Assembly (NCBI RefSeq): GCF_012933465.1
Contig: NZ_JABBND010000001.1
Span: forward strand, 930,001 to 994,000
Source of the DNA: Actinomycetospora sp. TBRC 11914
GTDB taxonomy: Bacteria > Actinomycetota > Actinomycetes > Mycobacteriales > Pseudonocardiaceae
Direction of reading: 5' to 3'
DNA: 64,000 nt
The position numbers and the translations under genes are program-made. Under the pieces are notes generated by a model. That model searched no databases, was not told the origin of the DNA, and saw only the letters and a program-made list of their open reading frames with translations. Positions 18,026 through 28,947 of this stretch are shown in pieces (position 1 is the first letter of the stretch; each line of letters opens with the position of its first letter).

Positions 18026-19480
18026 GTGATCGCGACGGCGAGCGCGGGCGCGGCCCTCGTCGTCGTCGACGCCACCGTGGTCACGCTGGCGGCCCCCGGG
18101 CTCGTCGCCGATCTCGGGATCGGCGGCGGGGGCGCGCAGTGGGTCGTCGAGGCCTACACCGTGGTCTTCGCGTCGCTGCTGCTCTCCGCCGGCCGGGTGG
18201 GCGACCGGTTCGGACGCCGTCGTGCCCTCGCGGCCGGGGCGCTGGTCCTCGCCGGCGCGGGCGCGCTGGCCGCCCTCGCGCCGGGGCCCGCCGTCCTCCT
18301 CCTCGCCCGGGCCCTGCAGGGGGCCGGGGCCGCCCTGGTCTTCCCGGCCACCCTCTCCGTGCTGGGGGCGACGTTCCGCGGACCCGTGCGGGGCACGGCC
18401 TTCGCGCTGTGGGGCGCGACGATCGCCGCGACGGCCGGCGTCGGTGGCCTGCTCGGTGGCTGGCTGACGACCACGCTGGGCTGGCGCGCGGTGTTCGCCG
18501 CGTCCGTCCCGGTCGGCGTGGCGGTCGCCCTCGCGGCGCACCTCGCGCTGCCGGAGAGCCGCGAGCGCACGGGGTCCGTCGACCCGGTGGGCGCCCTGCT
18601 CTCCGCGGCCGGGGTCGGCGCCGGGGTCCTCGCGCTCGTGCAGGGCCCGGCCTGGGGCTGGTGGGCCCCCGGGCCCGCCGCCCCGGCGGGCTGGCCGGTG
18701 TCCCCGGTCCCGCTGCTGGTGGGGACGGCGGTGCTCTGCGCGGCGGCGTTCGGGGTGCGGCAGCGCCGGCTCGGCGCGGCGGGCGCGGTCCCCCTGCTGT
18801 CCGGCCACCTGCTGCGGGTCCGGTCCTTCCGGGCCGGGACGGCGGCCGCGGCGGTGGTCAGCTTCGGCGAGTTCGGCCTGATGTTCGTCCTGCCCTTCTG
18901 GTGGCAGGACGTGCTGGGGTGGACCGCGGCGCAGGCCTCCGTCCTGCTGGTGTTCCCGACCGTCGCGGCGCTGACCGGCGGCCTGACGACCTCACTGCTC
19001 GTCCGCCGGGTCGGCCCGCGCGCGACCGTCCGCGCCGGGCTGGCCTGCGAGGGCGCCGCGGCGGCCGGGCTCGCCCTCCTGGTGGCGGGCGGCGCCGCCC
19101 CGTTCGCCCTCGGCGGCGCCCTGCTCGCGCTCTACGGGCTGGGGCTCGGGCTCGCCTCGGCCCAGCTCGGCTCGATCGTGCTGGCCGACCTGACCGGCGA
19201 CGACGTCGGGGCCGGGTCCGGCGCGATGACCACCGCCCAACAGGTGGGGTCGGCCTTCGGGGTCGCGGTGCTGGGCGCGGTGACGTTCTCGGCGCCGGTC
19301 CTCGCGCACGGCGTCGCCCGCGCCCTCGGCCTCACCGCGACGGCGCTCGTGGTCGCCCTCGCCGTGACCTGGCGGCTCGGCGCGGCACGGGGCGGACGCC
19401 ACCGCCGGGCTCGGCGGCCGAGGGGGCCCGGGTTTCGCCCTCAGCGCACACCCCTGCCCGATACCGGTGCAACGGTGTAA
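18026..19480 (+). CDS. MFS transporter, DHA2-like (14 TM type)
   Basis: About 484 residues with many membrane helices, the motif GRVGDRFGRRRAL after helix 2, and a LDAxVV-like motif (VVDATVVTLAAP) in helix 1. Both fit drug/H+ antiporter-2 transporters. The start is uncertain: the first ATG/GTG/TTG in frame is GTG 18026, right at helix 1. The conserved frame also extends back to a CTG at 17906 that overlaps the mycolyltransferase stop (CTGA); that would give 524 residues and a normal cytoplasmic N-terminus. The position at the end of the FadD32/Pks13-like operon suggests export of its lipid product, an inference only. Confidence 0.85.
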   Translation: MIATASAGAALVVVDATVVTLAAPGLVADLGIGGGGAQWVVEAYTVVFASLLLSAGRVGDRFGRRRALAAGALVLAGAGALAALAPGPAVLLLARALQGAGAALVFPATLSVLGATFRGPVRGTAFALWGATIAATAGVGGLLGGWLTTTLGWRAVFAASVPVGVAVALAAHLALPESRERTGSVDPVGALLSAAGVGAGVLALVQGPAWGWWAPGPAAPAGWPVSPVPLLVGTAVLCAAAFGVRQRRLGAAGAVPLLSGHLLRVRSFRAGTAAAAVVSFGEFGLMFVLPFWWQDVLGWTAAQASVLLVFPTVAALTGGLTTSLLVRRVGPRATVRAGLACEGAAAAGLALLVAGGAAPFALGGALLALYGLGLGLASAQLGSIVLADLTGDDVGAGSGAMTTAQQVGSAFGVAVLGAVTFSAPVLAHGVARALGLTATALVVALAVTWRLGAARGGRHRRARRPRGPGFRPQRTPLPDTGATV

Positions 19481-19490
19481 GCACGACGCT

Positions 19491-20429
19491 GTGGACGAGC
19501 TCGACTCCTACTCCCGCACCGTGGTCGCCGTCGCGGAGACGGTCGGCCCCGCCGTGGCCGCCCTCGCCGTCGGCGACCCGGAGAACCCGCGCGGCGCGGG
19601 CTCCGCGGTCGTGGTCGGCGACCCGGCCGGACCCGGCGCCGTCCTGGTCACCAACGCCCACGTCGTCGCCCGCGCCCGTGGCGGCCGCGCCACCTTCGCC
19701 GACGGCACCCACGCCGACGTCCGCGTCCTCGGCGCCGACCCGCTCTCCGACCTCGCGGTCCTCGCCGTGCACCCCGACGCCACCACCCCCGAGCCGGTGG
19801 CCCTCGGCGACGCCGCCGGCCTGCGGGTCGGCCAGCTCGTCGTCGCCGTCGGCAACCCGTTCGGTCTCGCGGGCAGCGTCACCGCCGGCGTGGTGAGCGC
19901 CCTCGGCCGCTCGCTGCCCACGCGCGACGGCAGCGCGAGCCGCGTCGTCGAGGACGTGATCCAGACCGACGCCGCGCTGAACCCCGGGAACTCGGGCGGG
20001 GCCCTCGCCGACGCGTCGGGCCACGTCGTCGGGATCAACACGGCCGTCGCCGGGGTGGGGCTCGGCCTCGCGGTCCCGGTCACGACGACGACCCGCGGCA
20101 TCCTCGAGGCCCTGCGCCGCGACGGGCGGGTGCGCCGCGGCTACCTCGGCGTCGTCGGCGCCCCGGCGCCGCTGCCGGTCGAGGTGGCCGCGCGGCTGGG
20201 ACGGGCGAAGGGCCTGCGGGTGGCCGACGTCGTCGCCGGGAGCCCGGCCGCGCAGGCGGGCCTGCGTCGCGGTGACATCGTCGTCGACGCCGACCGCGAG
20301 CCCGTCGTCGACGCCCAGGGACTGCAGCGACGCCTCTTCGCCGACTCCATCGGCCGCACGCTGCCGGTCACCGTGCTGCGCGGCCGGGCCATGGTCGACG
20401 TCCTCGCGGTGCCCTCCGAGCTCTCCTGA
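19491..20429 (+). CDS. Trypsin-like serine protease with PDZ domain (S1C/HtrA type)
   Basis: About 312 residues. The catalytic triad is visible as TNAHVV, SDLAVL and GNSGGAL, followed by GINTAVAGVG. A C-terminal PDZ domain runs from about RRGYLGVVG through VVAGSPAAQAGLRRGDIV. Unlike most HtrA proteins there is no signal peptide or membrane helix, so it appears cytoplasmic. The GTG at 19491 avoids overlap with the MFS gene; an in-frame GTG at 19467 is the alternative. It lies just upstream of the thiC riboswitch; no functional link to thiamine is evident. Confidence 0.9.
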   Translation: MDELDSYSRTVVAVAETVGPAVAALAVGDPENPRGAGSAVVVGDPAGPGAVLVTNAHVVARARGGRATFADGTHADVRVLGADPLSDLAVLAVHPDATTPEPVALGDAAGLRVGQLVVAVGNPFGLAGSVTAGVVSALGRSLPTRDGSASRVVEDVIQTDAALNPGNSGGALADASGHVVGINTAVAGVGLGLAVPVTTTTRGILEALRRDGRVRRGYLGVVGAPAPLPVEVAARLGRAKGLRVADVVAGSPAAQAGLRRGDIVVDADREPVVDAQGLQRRLFADSIGRTLPVTVLRGRAMVDVLAVPSELS

Positions 20430-20492
20430 CGCGCGTTTGCCCCCGCCGGGCACCGATGGCACGGTCGGGGCCCGACAGACAACTGCAGACCA

Positions 20493-23024
<2,532 letters not shown>

Positions 23025-23033
<9 letters not shown>

Positions 23034-23074
23034 ACGGATGTGGTCGTCCGGGCGACCACATCCGTTCACATGGG
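23025..23074 (+). terminator. 22-bp perfect hairpin between tandem thiD genes
   Basis: The arm from 23025 (CCCATGTGAACGGATGTGG...) pairs perfectly over 22 bases with 23053-23074 around a 6-base loop TCCGGG. It contains the stop codon of the first thiD and ends 12 bases before the second. No U-run follows, so it could be an attenuator or mRNA-stability hairpin rather than a classical terminator. Confidence 0.7.
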
Positions 23075-23086
23075 AGCGTGCTCCCC

Positions 23087-23950
23087 ATGGCCGAGACACC
23101 GCCGCGCGCGCTGACGATCGCCGGCTCCGACTCCGGCGGCGCGGCCGGGCTCGAGGCCGACCTCCGGGCGATGACGGCGTGCGGGGTCCACGGCTGCGTC
23201 GCGGTCACGGCCGTGACCGTCCAGAACTCCCTCGGCGTCTCCGGGGTGCACCTGGTGCCGCCGGACGTCGTCGCCGCGCAGGTCCAAGCCGTCGTCTCCG
23301 ACATCGGCGTGGGCGCCGCCAAGACCGGGATGCTGGCGACGGCGGAGATCATCGAGGCGGTCGCGGGGGTGGTCGACGAGGTCGGGATCGGGCGCGGCGA
23401 CGACCAGGACACGCAGCGCAGCGGAGCCGGACCATCGGTCCCGTTCCTGATCGACCCGGTCGCGGCGTCGATGTACGGCGAGCCGCTGCTCGCCGACGAC
23501 GCCATGGAGGCCTTCCGCACGCTGCTCTTCCCCCGCGCGGCGCTCGTCACCCCGAACCTCGACGAGGTCCGGCTGCTCACCGGTGTCACCGTCACCGGCG
23601 CGGACTCCGCCCGGAAGGCGGCCGACGCGCTGCACGACCTCGGGGCCCGGTGGGTGCTCGTCAAGGGCGGCCACCTCCACGGCTCGCCCGAGGTCACCGA
23701 CCTGCTCTCCGACGGCGAGCGGACCTGGGAGTTCACCGGGCCGCGGATCGACACCCCGCACGTGCACGGCGCCGGCGACGCGCTGGGCAGCGCGACCTGC
23801 GCCGGCCTCGCCCGGGGCCTCGCCGTCCCCGACGCGGTCGCCTACGCCGAGCGCTACATCCGCCGGGCCGTCGCGGCGGCCTACCCCCTCGGGCAGGGCA
23901 CCGGGCCGGTGTCCCCGCTCTGGGCGATCGCGGAGTGGGACGAACCGTAG
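23087..23950 (+). CDS. ThiD-like HMP/HMP-P kinase, second copy
   Basis: A 287-residue ThiD paralogue with all motifs: TIAGSDSGGAAGLEAD, AAKTGMLAT, DPVAASMYG, TPNLDE, LVKGGHLHG, VHGAGD. Compared with the first copy it carries an extra polar insert (GRGDDQDTQRSGAGPS) before the DPVAA block and lacks a few residues later. Identity to the first copy is high, suggesting local duplication. The ATG at 23087 follows GGGAGCG. A perfect hairpin separates it from the first thiD, so the two may be expressed differently. It may phosphorylate HMP or a related pyrimidine. Confidence 0.9.
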   Translation: MAETPPRALTIAGSDSGGAAGLEADLRAMTACGVHGCVAVTAVTVQNSLGVSGVHLVPPDVVAAQVQAVVSDIGVGAAKTGMLATAEIIEAVAGVVDEVGIGRGDDQDTQRSGAGPSVPFLIDPVAASMYGEPLLADDAMEAFRTLLFPRAALVTPNLDEVRLLTGVTVTGADSARKAADALHDLGARWVLVKGGHLHGSPEVTDLLSDGERTWEFTGPRIDTPHVHGAGDALGSATCAGLARGLAVPDAVAYAERYIRRAVAAAYPLGQGTGPVSPLWAIAEWDEP

Positions 23951-23960
23951 GCTTCCGGGC

Positions 23961-26900
23961 GTGCTCGCGGTCCGTGTGCTCGGCGAGATCGCCGCGACCC
24001 TCGACGCACGCCCCCTCGACCTCGGTGGCCTGCAGCGCCGGGCGGTCCTCGCGCGGCTCGCGGTGGCGGGCGGCGACGTGGTGCCCACCGACCGCCTCGT
24101 CGACGACCTCTGGGCCGGCGAGCCCCCGCCCCGCGCCCTCGCGGGCCTGCAGGCCCACGTCAGCCACCTGCGCCGCGTCCTCGAGCCCGGCCGGGCGCCC
24201 CGGACCCCGGCGACCGTGCTCGTCAGCGCGGCCGGCGGCTACGCGCTGCGCGTCGGCGAGGGGCTCGACGCCACCCGGGCCGCCGTCCTGCGGGCCCGCG
24301 CCCGCGACGAGGCCCCCGCCGCAGCCACCGCGACGCTGCGGGAGGCGCTCGGGCTCTTCACCGGCCCGCCCCTGGCCGAGCTGGCCGACGCCGCGTGGGC
24401 CGCGCCGGAGGTGGAGCGCCTCGTCGAGCTGCGGCGCACCCTCGTCGAGGCGCTCGCGGCGGCGGAGCTCGCCGACGACCCGGCCCACACGGGCCGCCCG
24501 GCCGAGCGGGCCGCCGTCGTCGTCGAACTCCTCCGCCCGCACGTGCGCGACGAGCCTCTGCGCGAGGAACCCGTCCGGCTGCTGGCCCTGGCCCTCTACC
24601 GGACCGGGCGGCAGGCCGAGGCGCTCGCCGCGCTGGCCGACCTGCGGCGCCGGCTCGACGACGAGCTCGGTCTCGACCCCTCACCCGGCCTGGTCGAGCT
24701 CGAGCACCGGATCCTGACCCACGACGCGGGGCTGGCCGTTCCCGATGTCAGCGGTGTCGCATCGCAGACGCTGATCGTCCGGAAAGCCACACCGTCGGCG
24801 GGGCCGGACACCCGGATCGTCGGCCGCGACGCCGAGCTCGCCCGCCTCCTCGCGGTCGCCGCCACCGCCGCCGCCGGGCCCGGGCTGCTCGCCCTCGTCA
24901 CCGGCGACGCGGGCGCGGGCAAGTCCACGCTCGCCGACGCGCTCACCGACGCCCTCGGCTGGCCCAGCGTCCGCGGCCGCTGCCCCGAGGTCGACGGCGC
25001 CCCGCCGGGCTGGGCGTGGACCGAGATCGGCGAGGCGCTCGGCGGGGTCACGACGACCGGCGCCGACGACCCCCACCGCGCCTTCCACCACGGCCGCGCC
25101 CTCCTCGCCGCCCTGGGCGCCCGGGACGCGCCCCTGCTCGTCGTCGTCGACGACCTGCACCGCGGGGACGAGGAGACGTGGCGCCTGCTCCGGGTCGTGG
25201 CGTCGGCCCGCCTCGCGGGGGTGCTCCTGCTCGCGACGTTCCGCCCCGCCGAGGCCGGCGACGACCTCCTCGCCACCGTCGCCGCCCTCGCCACCCTCAC
25301 CGCCGAGCGCGTCGAGCTCATCGGCCTCGACCGCGCCGCCGTCGCCGCGCTCGTCGCCCGCGAGGGCCTCGAGGTCGACGACGACGCGGCCGCCCGGATC
25401 GCCGAGCGCACCGCGGGCAACCCGCTGTTCGTCCGCGAGGTCGCCCGGCTGGCCCGCACGGTCGGCGCCGACGCCGCCCGTCGCACCGTCCCCGCCGGCG
25501 TCCGCGACGTGCTCTCCCGCCGCGCCGCCCAGCTGCCCGCCCCCGCCGTCTCCGTGCTGCGCCGCGCGGCCGTGCTGGGCCGCGACGTCGACGTGTCGGT
25601 GCTGGTCGCGCTCGAGGACGCCGACGAGGACCGGGTGCTCGCCGCGTGCGAGGCGGGGGTGGTGACGGGGCTGCTGGTGGAGTCCGGGCCCGACGCGGTC
25701 CGCTTCGCCCACGACCTCGTCCGCGAGACCCTCTACGACGAGCTCCCCCGGCTGCGGCGCGCCCGGGTGCACGCCGAGGCGCTGACCGTGCTGGAGCGCG
25801 TCCGGCCCGGCGACCACGCGGCCCTGGCCCACCACGCGCTGGCCGCCGGCCCGGTCGCCGGGATCGACCGGGTGCTCGACCACGCCGAGCGGGCCGCCCG
25901 CGCGGCCCGCGCCGAGGACGTGCCGCGGACCGCGGCCGACCTCCTCGCCGCCGCGCTCGACCTCGCGGTCACCACCGAGGACGCCCGACGACGGGTCCGG
26001 CTGCGCTGCGCGCTCGCCTCGGCCCACTCGGCGGCCGGGGCCGGCCTACCCGCCGTCACCCAGCGGAGCGCCGCCCTGGCGGAGGTCGCGGGGATCTCCG
26101 GCCTCCCCGACGACGAGCACCGTGCCCTGCTCCTCGACGTCGCCACCTGCGTCGACGGACCCGTCACGTTCGCGCTGGCCGAGAACGCCGAGGTCGACCG
26201 GCCGCTGGTGTCGACGATCGCGTCGCTCCTGGCCGGCGACCCGGCGCCCGCCGACCGCGTGCGCCTGCTCGCGGTGCGGGCCTTCGCCTGGCACCCCCGG
26301 GAGCCGCGGCGCGCGACGGCGGACGCCGAGGCCGCGCTCGCCCTGCTCGACGGGCTCCCCGACGACGCGGGCCTGCGCTGCCTGGTCCTCAACGCCCGCT
26401 TCTGGACGCTGCTCCACCCCGACCGCTGGGACGCCCTCGACGCCCTCGGGGTCGAGATGCTCGGGGCGGCCGAGCGGGCGGGGTCGTGGGGGCACCGCGT
26501 CGTCGGGCACCACGCCCGGTTCCTGCACGCGTGCTACCGCGAGGACTTCGCCGCCGCGTCCGGGCACGCCGCGACGGCGCTGGCCGAGGCCCCCGACGGC
26601 CAGCTCGCCTCGACCCTCGGATGGACGTCGATCTTCGCCGCCCTCCAGGCCCAGCTCGCCGGGCGGTACGACGACGCCGAGCGCCTCTACACCGGCGTCG
26701 CCGCGACGCTCGCCGAGCGGGGGCTGGCGAACGCGTCGGCGCTGTCGACGGTCGGGCTCATCGGCGTGTACCACGCGCGGGGCCGCCTCGGAGACCTCGT
26801 CGAGCCCCTCGCCGCGGAGTACCGGACGCGGGGCGTGCTGATCGCCGAGGCGTACGCGGCGGCGCTCGTCGCGGCCGGCCGTCCGGACGAGGCCCGGCGC

Positions 26901-27110
26901 GTCTGGCGGCCCGACCTGGACATCAGCCCCGACTGGTGGTGGCTGATGTGGACCGCGCTGCGCGCCGAGACCGCCGCCGCCCTCGACGACCGGGCCGTGC
27001 TCGCCGCCTGCCGTCGGGACCTCGCGCCGTGGGAGGGGCACCTGGCCGGGGCGATGAGCGGGACGGCGACGTTGGGCCGCATAGGTGCGCTGCGCGCTCG
27101 TGAGCACTAA
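23961..27110 (+). CDS. BTAD-domain transcriptional regulator with AAA-type ATPase domain (AfsR-like)
   Basis: A 1049-residue protein. An OmpR-like DNA-binding domain is at residues 1-95 (VRVLGEIAATLDARPLDLGG...RRAVLARLAV). A bacterial transcriptional activation domain (TPR-like) follows to about 250. An NTPase comes next with Walker A GDAGAGKST near residue 315, LLVVVDDLHRGDEETWRLL, and TAGNPLFVREVARL. A helical tetratricopeptide-like C-terminal half ends it. No LuxR domain is present. The GTG start is 11 bases after the thiD stop. The last codons (ALRAREH and TAA) come from a dispersed palindrome. Such SARP-type proteins activate secondary metabolism or signalling genes; the target here is unknown. 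Confidence 0.88.
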   Translation: MLAVRVLGEIAATLDARPLDLGGLQRRAVLARLAVAGGDVVPTDRLVDDLWAGEPPPRALAGLQAHVSHLRRVLEPGRAPRTPATVLVSAAGGYALRVGEGLDATRAAVLRARARDEAPAAATATLREALGLFTGPPLAELADAAWAAPEVERLVELRRTLVEALAAAELADDPAHTGRPAERAAVVVELLRPHVRDEPLREEPVRLLALALYRTGRQAEALAALADLRRRLDDELGLDPSPGLVELEHRILTHDAGLAVPDVSGVASQTLIVRKATPSAGPDTRIVGRDAELARLLAVAATAAAGPGLLALVTGDAGAGKSTLADALTDALGWPSVRGRCPEVDGAPPGWAWTEIGEALGGVTTTGADDPHRAFHHGRALLAALGARDAPLLVVVDDLHRGDEETWRLLRVVASARLAGVLLLATFRPAEAGDDLLATVAALATLTAERVELIGLDRAAVAALVAREGLEVDDDAAARIAERTAGNPLFVREVARLARTVGADAARRTVPAGVRDVLSRRAAQLPAPAVSVLRRAAVLGRDVDVSVLVALEDADEDRVLAACEAGVVTGLLVESGPDAVRFAHDLVRETLYDELPRLRRARVHAEALTVLERVRPGDHAALAHHALAAGPVAGIDRVLDHAERAARAARAEDVPRTAADLLAAALDLAVTTEDARRRVRLRCALASAHSAAGAGLPAVTQRSAALAEVAGISGLPDDEHRALLLDVATCVDGPVTFALAENAEVDRPLVSTIASLLAGDPAPADRVRLLAVRAFAWHPREPRRATADAEAALALLDGLPDDAGLRCLVLNARFWTLLHPDRWDALDALGVEMLGAAERAGSWGHRVVGHHARFLHACYREDFAAASGHAATALAEAPDGQLASTLGWTSIFAALQAQLAGRYDDAERLYTGVAATLAERGLANASALSTVGLIGVYHARGRLGDLVEPLAAEYRTRGVLIAEAYAAALVAAGRPDEARRVWRPDLDISPDWWWLMWTALRAETAAALDDRAVLAACRRDLAPWEGHLAGAMSGTATLGRIGALRAREH

Positions 27111-27139
27111 CTGTCGCTATACCGGCATTTAGTGCTCAC
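27083..27139. repeat. Dispersed palindrome family A, copy 1 (core 27100-27139)
   Basis: The imperfect 40-bp core begins GTGAGCACTAACTGTCGCTA and ends AGTGCTCAC. The left flank AGGTGCGCTGCGCGCTC is present, the right flank is not. It lies between two convergent genes and contains the TAA stop of both: the BTAD regulator (27108-27110) and the hemerythrin-like gene (27129-27131). Both proteins end in REH. A bidirectional terminator role is likely. Confidence 0.85.
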
Positions 27140-27803
27140 GGGGCCGGAGGCCACCCAGGAGCCGGGACTCCCGCCGGTACCGCGGCCCGAGGACCTTCGC
27201 GAGCAGGACCAGCACCGCCGGCGCCGACTCGCCCATCCGCGCGAACTCCTCCGGCGTGGCCACCTCGACGATGCGCGGCAGCACCCACCGGATGCCCGCG
27301 CCGCCCGCCTGCGCCGCCTTCTCCACGGCCTGCCAGTCGGGGAGCGGCACGTAGCGCAGGATCACCGGGAACACGTCCCGCTCCTCCTCGGCGATGTGCT
27401 CGTCGAGCAGGTCCGCGAGGAAGGTCAGCCGCTCGGCCAGCGGGTCGACCCGCCCGCCCGAGGCGGCGACGGCGAGGGCGGTCCGGATGTCGTCGAGGAC
27501 CGGGTCGAGGGCGGCGTGGTCGTCGGAGAGCGGCGCCAGGTCGATCTCGGCGCCGGCGTGGCGCTCGATGATCGGCCACAGGTGGTCGTCCTCGGTGGCG
27601 TGGTGGTGGTGGATGTCGAGGCAGAGGCCCTCGACCCAGCGGCCGAACACCCGCCGTCGGCGGCCGACGAGCGGGTCGGAGCCGTCGGCCCAGGCGGCGG
27701 CCAGTCCGGCGAGGCGGCGCGCCTCGCGGCGCATGACCCGGTGGGCGATCCGGATGCCGAGCAGGTCGGCGTCGCGGGTGGGGGTGGTGACGGTGGCGGT
27801 CAT
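27129..27803 (-). CDS. Hemerythrin-like HHE domain protein
   Basis: A 224-residue helical protein with the cation-binding pattern of HHE domains: HRVMRREARRL, DIHHHHATEDDHLWP, DDHAALDP, and LDEHIAEEERDVFP. These His/Glu residues would bind a di-iron centre. The family senses or handles O2, NO or iron. The ATG at 27803 has a strong GAGGAG site; the longer frame to 27887 lacks one. The stop is in the family A palindrome shared with the convergent regulator. Confidence 0.85.
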   Translation of the reverse strand: MTATVTTPTRDADLLGIRIAHRVMRREARRLAGLAAAWADGSDPLVGRRRRVFGRWVEGLCLDIHHHHATEDDHLWPIIERHAGAEIDLAPLSDDHAALDPVLDDIRTALAVAASGGRVDPLAERLTFLADLLDEHIAEEERDVFPVILRYVPLPDWQAVEKAAQAGGAGIRWVLPRIVEVATPEEFARMGESAPAVLVLLAKVLGPRYRRESRLLGGLRPREH

Positions 27804-27891
27804 GGTGGGCTCCTCGTCGGGCGACGGTCGGTGACGACGAGGAGCGTCGCCGACCCCACTTGCCGCCGACTTGGCGGCGACCTGCACCCGC

Positions 27892-28866
27892 CTACGAGGC
27901 CAGCTCCCGCACCGGCGAGCCCGCCGCGAACGCCTCGATGTCCTCCACCGCGTCGGCGTACATCTCGGCGAACGTCTCCGAGGTCACGTAGCCGAGGTGC
28001 GGGGTGAGCACGGTCCGCGGCGCCGAGCGCCACGGCGAGTCGGCCGGGAGCGGCTCGGTGCCGTACACGTCCAGCCCCGCCCCGCCGATCGACCCCGCCC
28101 GCAGGGCCTCCAGCAGCGCGTCCTCGTCGACGATCGGGCCGCGCGAGGTGTTCACCAGCACCGCGTGCGCGGTCATCCGCGCCAGGTCCTCCCGCCCGAC
28201 GAGGCCGCGGCTGCCCCGGGAGAGCTTCATGTGGATCGTCACGACGTCGGAGGTGGCGAACAGCTCCTCCCTCGACACCGGCGTGACGCCCACGGCGCGG
28301 GCGTCGTCGGGGTCGAGGTGGCGGCTCCACGCCGCGACATCCATGCCGAAGGCCTGCCCGACGGCGGCCACCGGCTTCCCGATCCCGCCCAGCCCGACGA
28401 CGCCGAGGCGGCGCCCCTTGAGGTCGGCGCCGACCGTCTGCTGCCAGCCGCCCTCGCGCAGCCGCCGGTCCTCCTCGGGCACGTGGCGCACCACCGCGAG
28501 GATCAGCGCCCAGGTCATCTCGACGGTGGCCGCGTTGTCGAGCACCCCGCCGGTCCCGCAGACCGTGATCCCGGCCCGGTGCGCCGCCGCCACGTCGATC
28601 GCGGCGTTCGCCGGACCCGTCGTCACCAGCAGCCGCAGGTTCGGCAGCATCTCCAGCACCTCCGCCGGGAACGCGGTGCGCTCGCGCATGACGACGAGCG
28701 CGTCGAAGGGCTCGAGGGCGGCGACGACGTCGTCGGGACCGCCGAGGTGGTGGTGGAACGTGGTGATCTCGGCGCCGAGGCCGTCGGTGACCCGCTCCCA
28801 CGGCGCGCTCTGCCGGGCCACGTGCTGGTAGTCGTCCAGGATCGCGACCTTGCGGACCTCGGGCAC
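27892..28866 (-). CDS. D-2-hydroxyacid dehydrogenase family protein
   Basis: A 324-residue NAD-dependent enzyme. The nucleotide-binding GVVGLGGIGKPVA is near residue 150. Catalytic residues are Arg in NTSRGPIVDE, Glu in YGTEPLP, and His in LTPHLGYVT. The N-terminus KVAILDDYQHVARQSAPWERV is typical of a subgroup annotated as D-2-hydroxyacid dehydrogenase. The GTG at 28866 was chosen just before this block; the frame is open to 29646 but that part is antisense to another gene. The 2-keto acid substrate is not predictable. Confidence 0.9.
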   Translation of the reverse strand: MPEVRKVAILDDYQHVARQSAPWERVTDGLGAEITTFHHHLGGPDDVVAALEPFDALVVMRERTAFPAEVLEMLPNLRLLVTTGPANAAIDVAAAHRAGITVCGTGGVLDNAATVEMTWALILAVVRHVPEEDRRLREGGWQQTVGADLKGRRLGVVGLGGIGKPVAAVGQAFGMDVAAWSRHLDPDDARAVGVTPVSREELFATSDVVTIHMKLSRGSRGLVGREDLARMTAHAVLVNTSRGPIVDEDALLEALRAGSIGGAGLDVYGTEPLPADSPWRSAPRTVLTPHLGYVTSETFAEMYADAVEDIEAFAAGSPVRELAS

Positions 28867-28947
28867 GGTGGCCGACCTCCTCCGTCGGGCGGGGACGGGC
28901 TCCCCGGCGCGGTGTGCCCCCGGGAATGGCCGGGCACACACCCCGAC

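Noticed and set aside
9855-20429. The FadD32/Pks13-like locus as an ordinary secondary-metabolite polyketide cluster
   Set aside because: No reducing domains, no tailoring enzymes or pathway regulator next to it, and the ligase, N-ACP, reductase and transferase all point to mycolate-type chemistry.
28004-28831. A 275-codon plus-strand frame antisense to the D-2-hydroxyacid dehydrogenase
   Set aside because: The reverse strand carries cofactor and catalytic motifs; the plus frame is Ser/Arg/Thr-rich with none.
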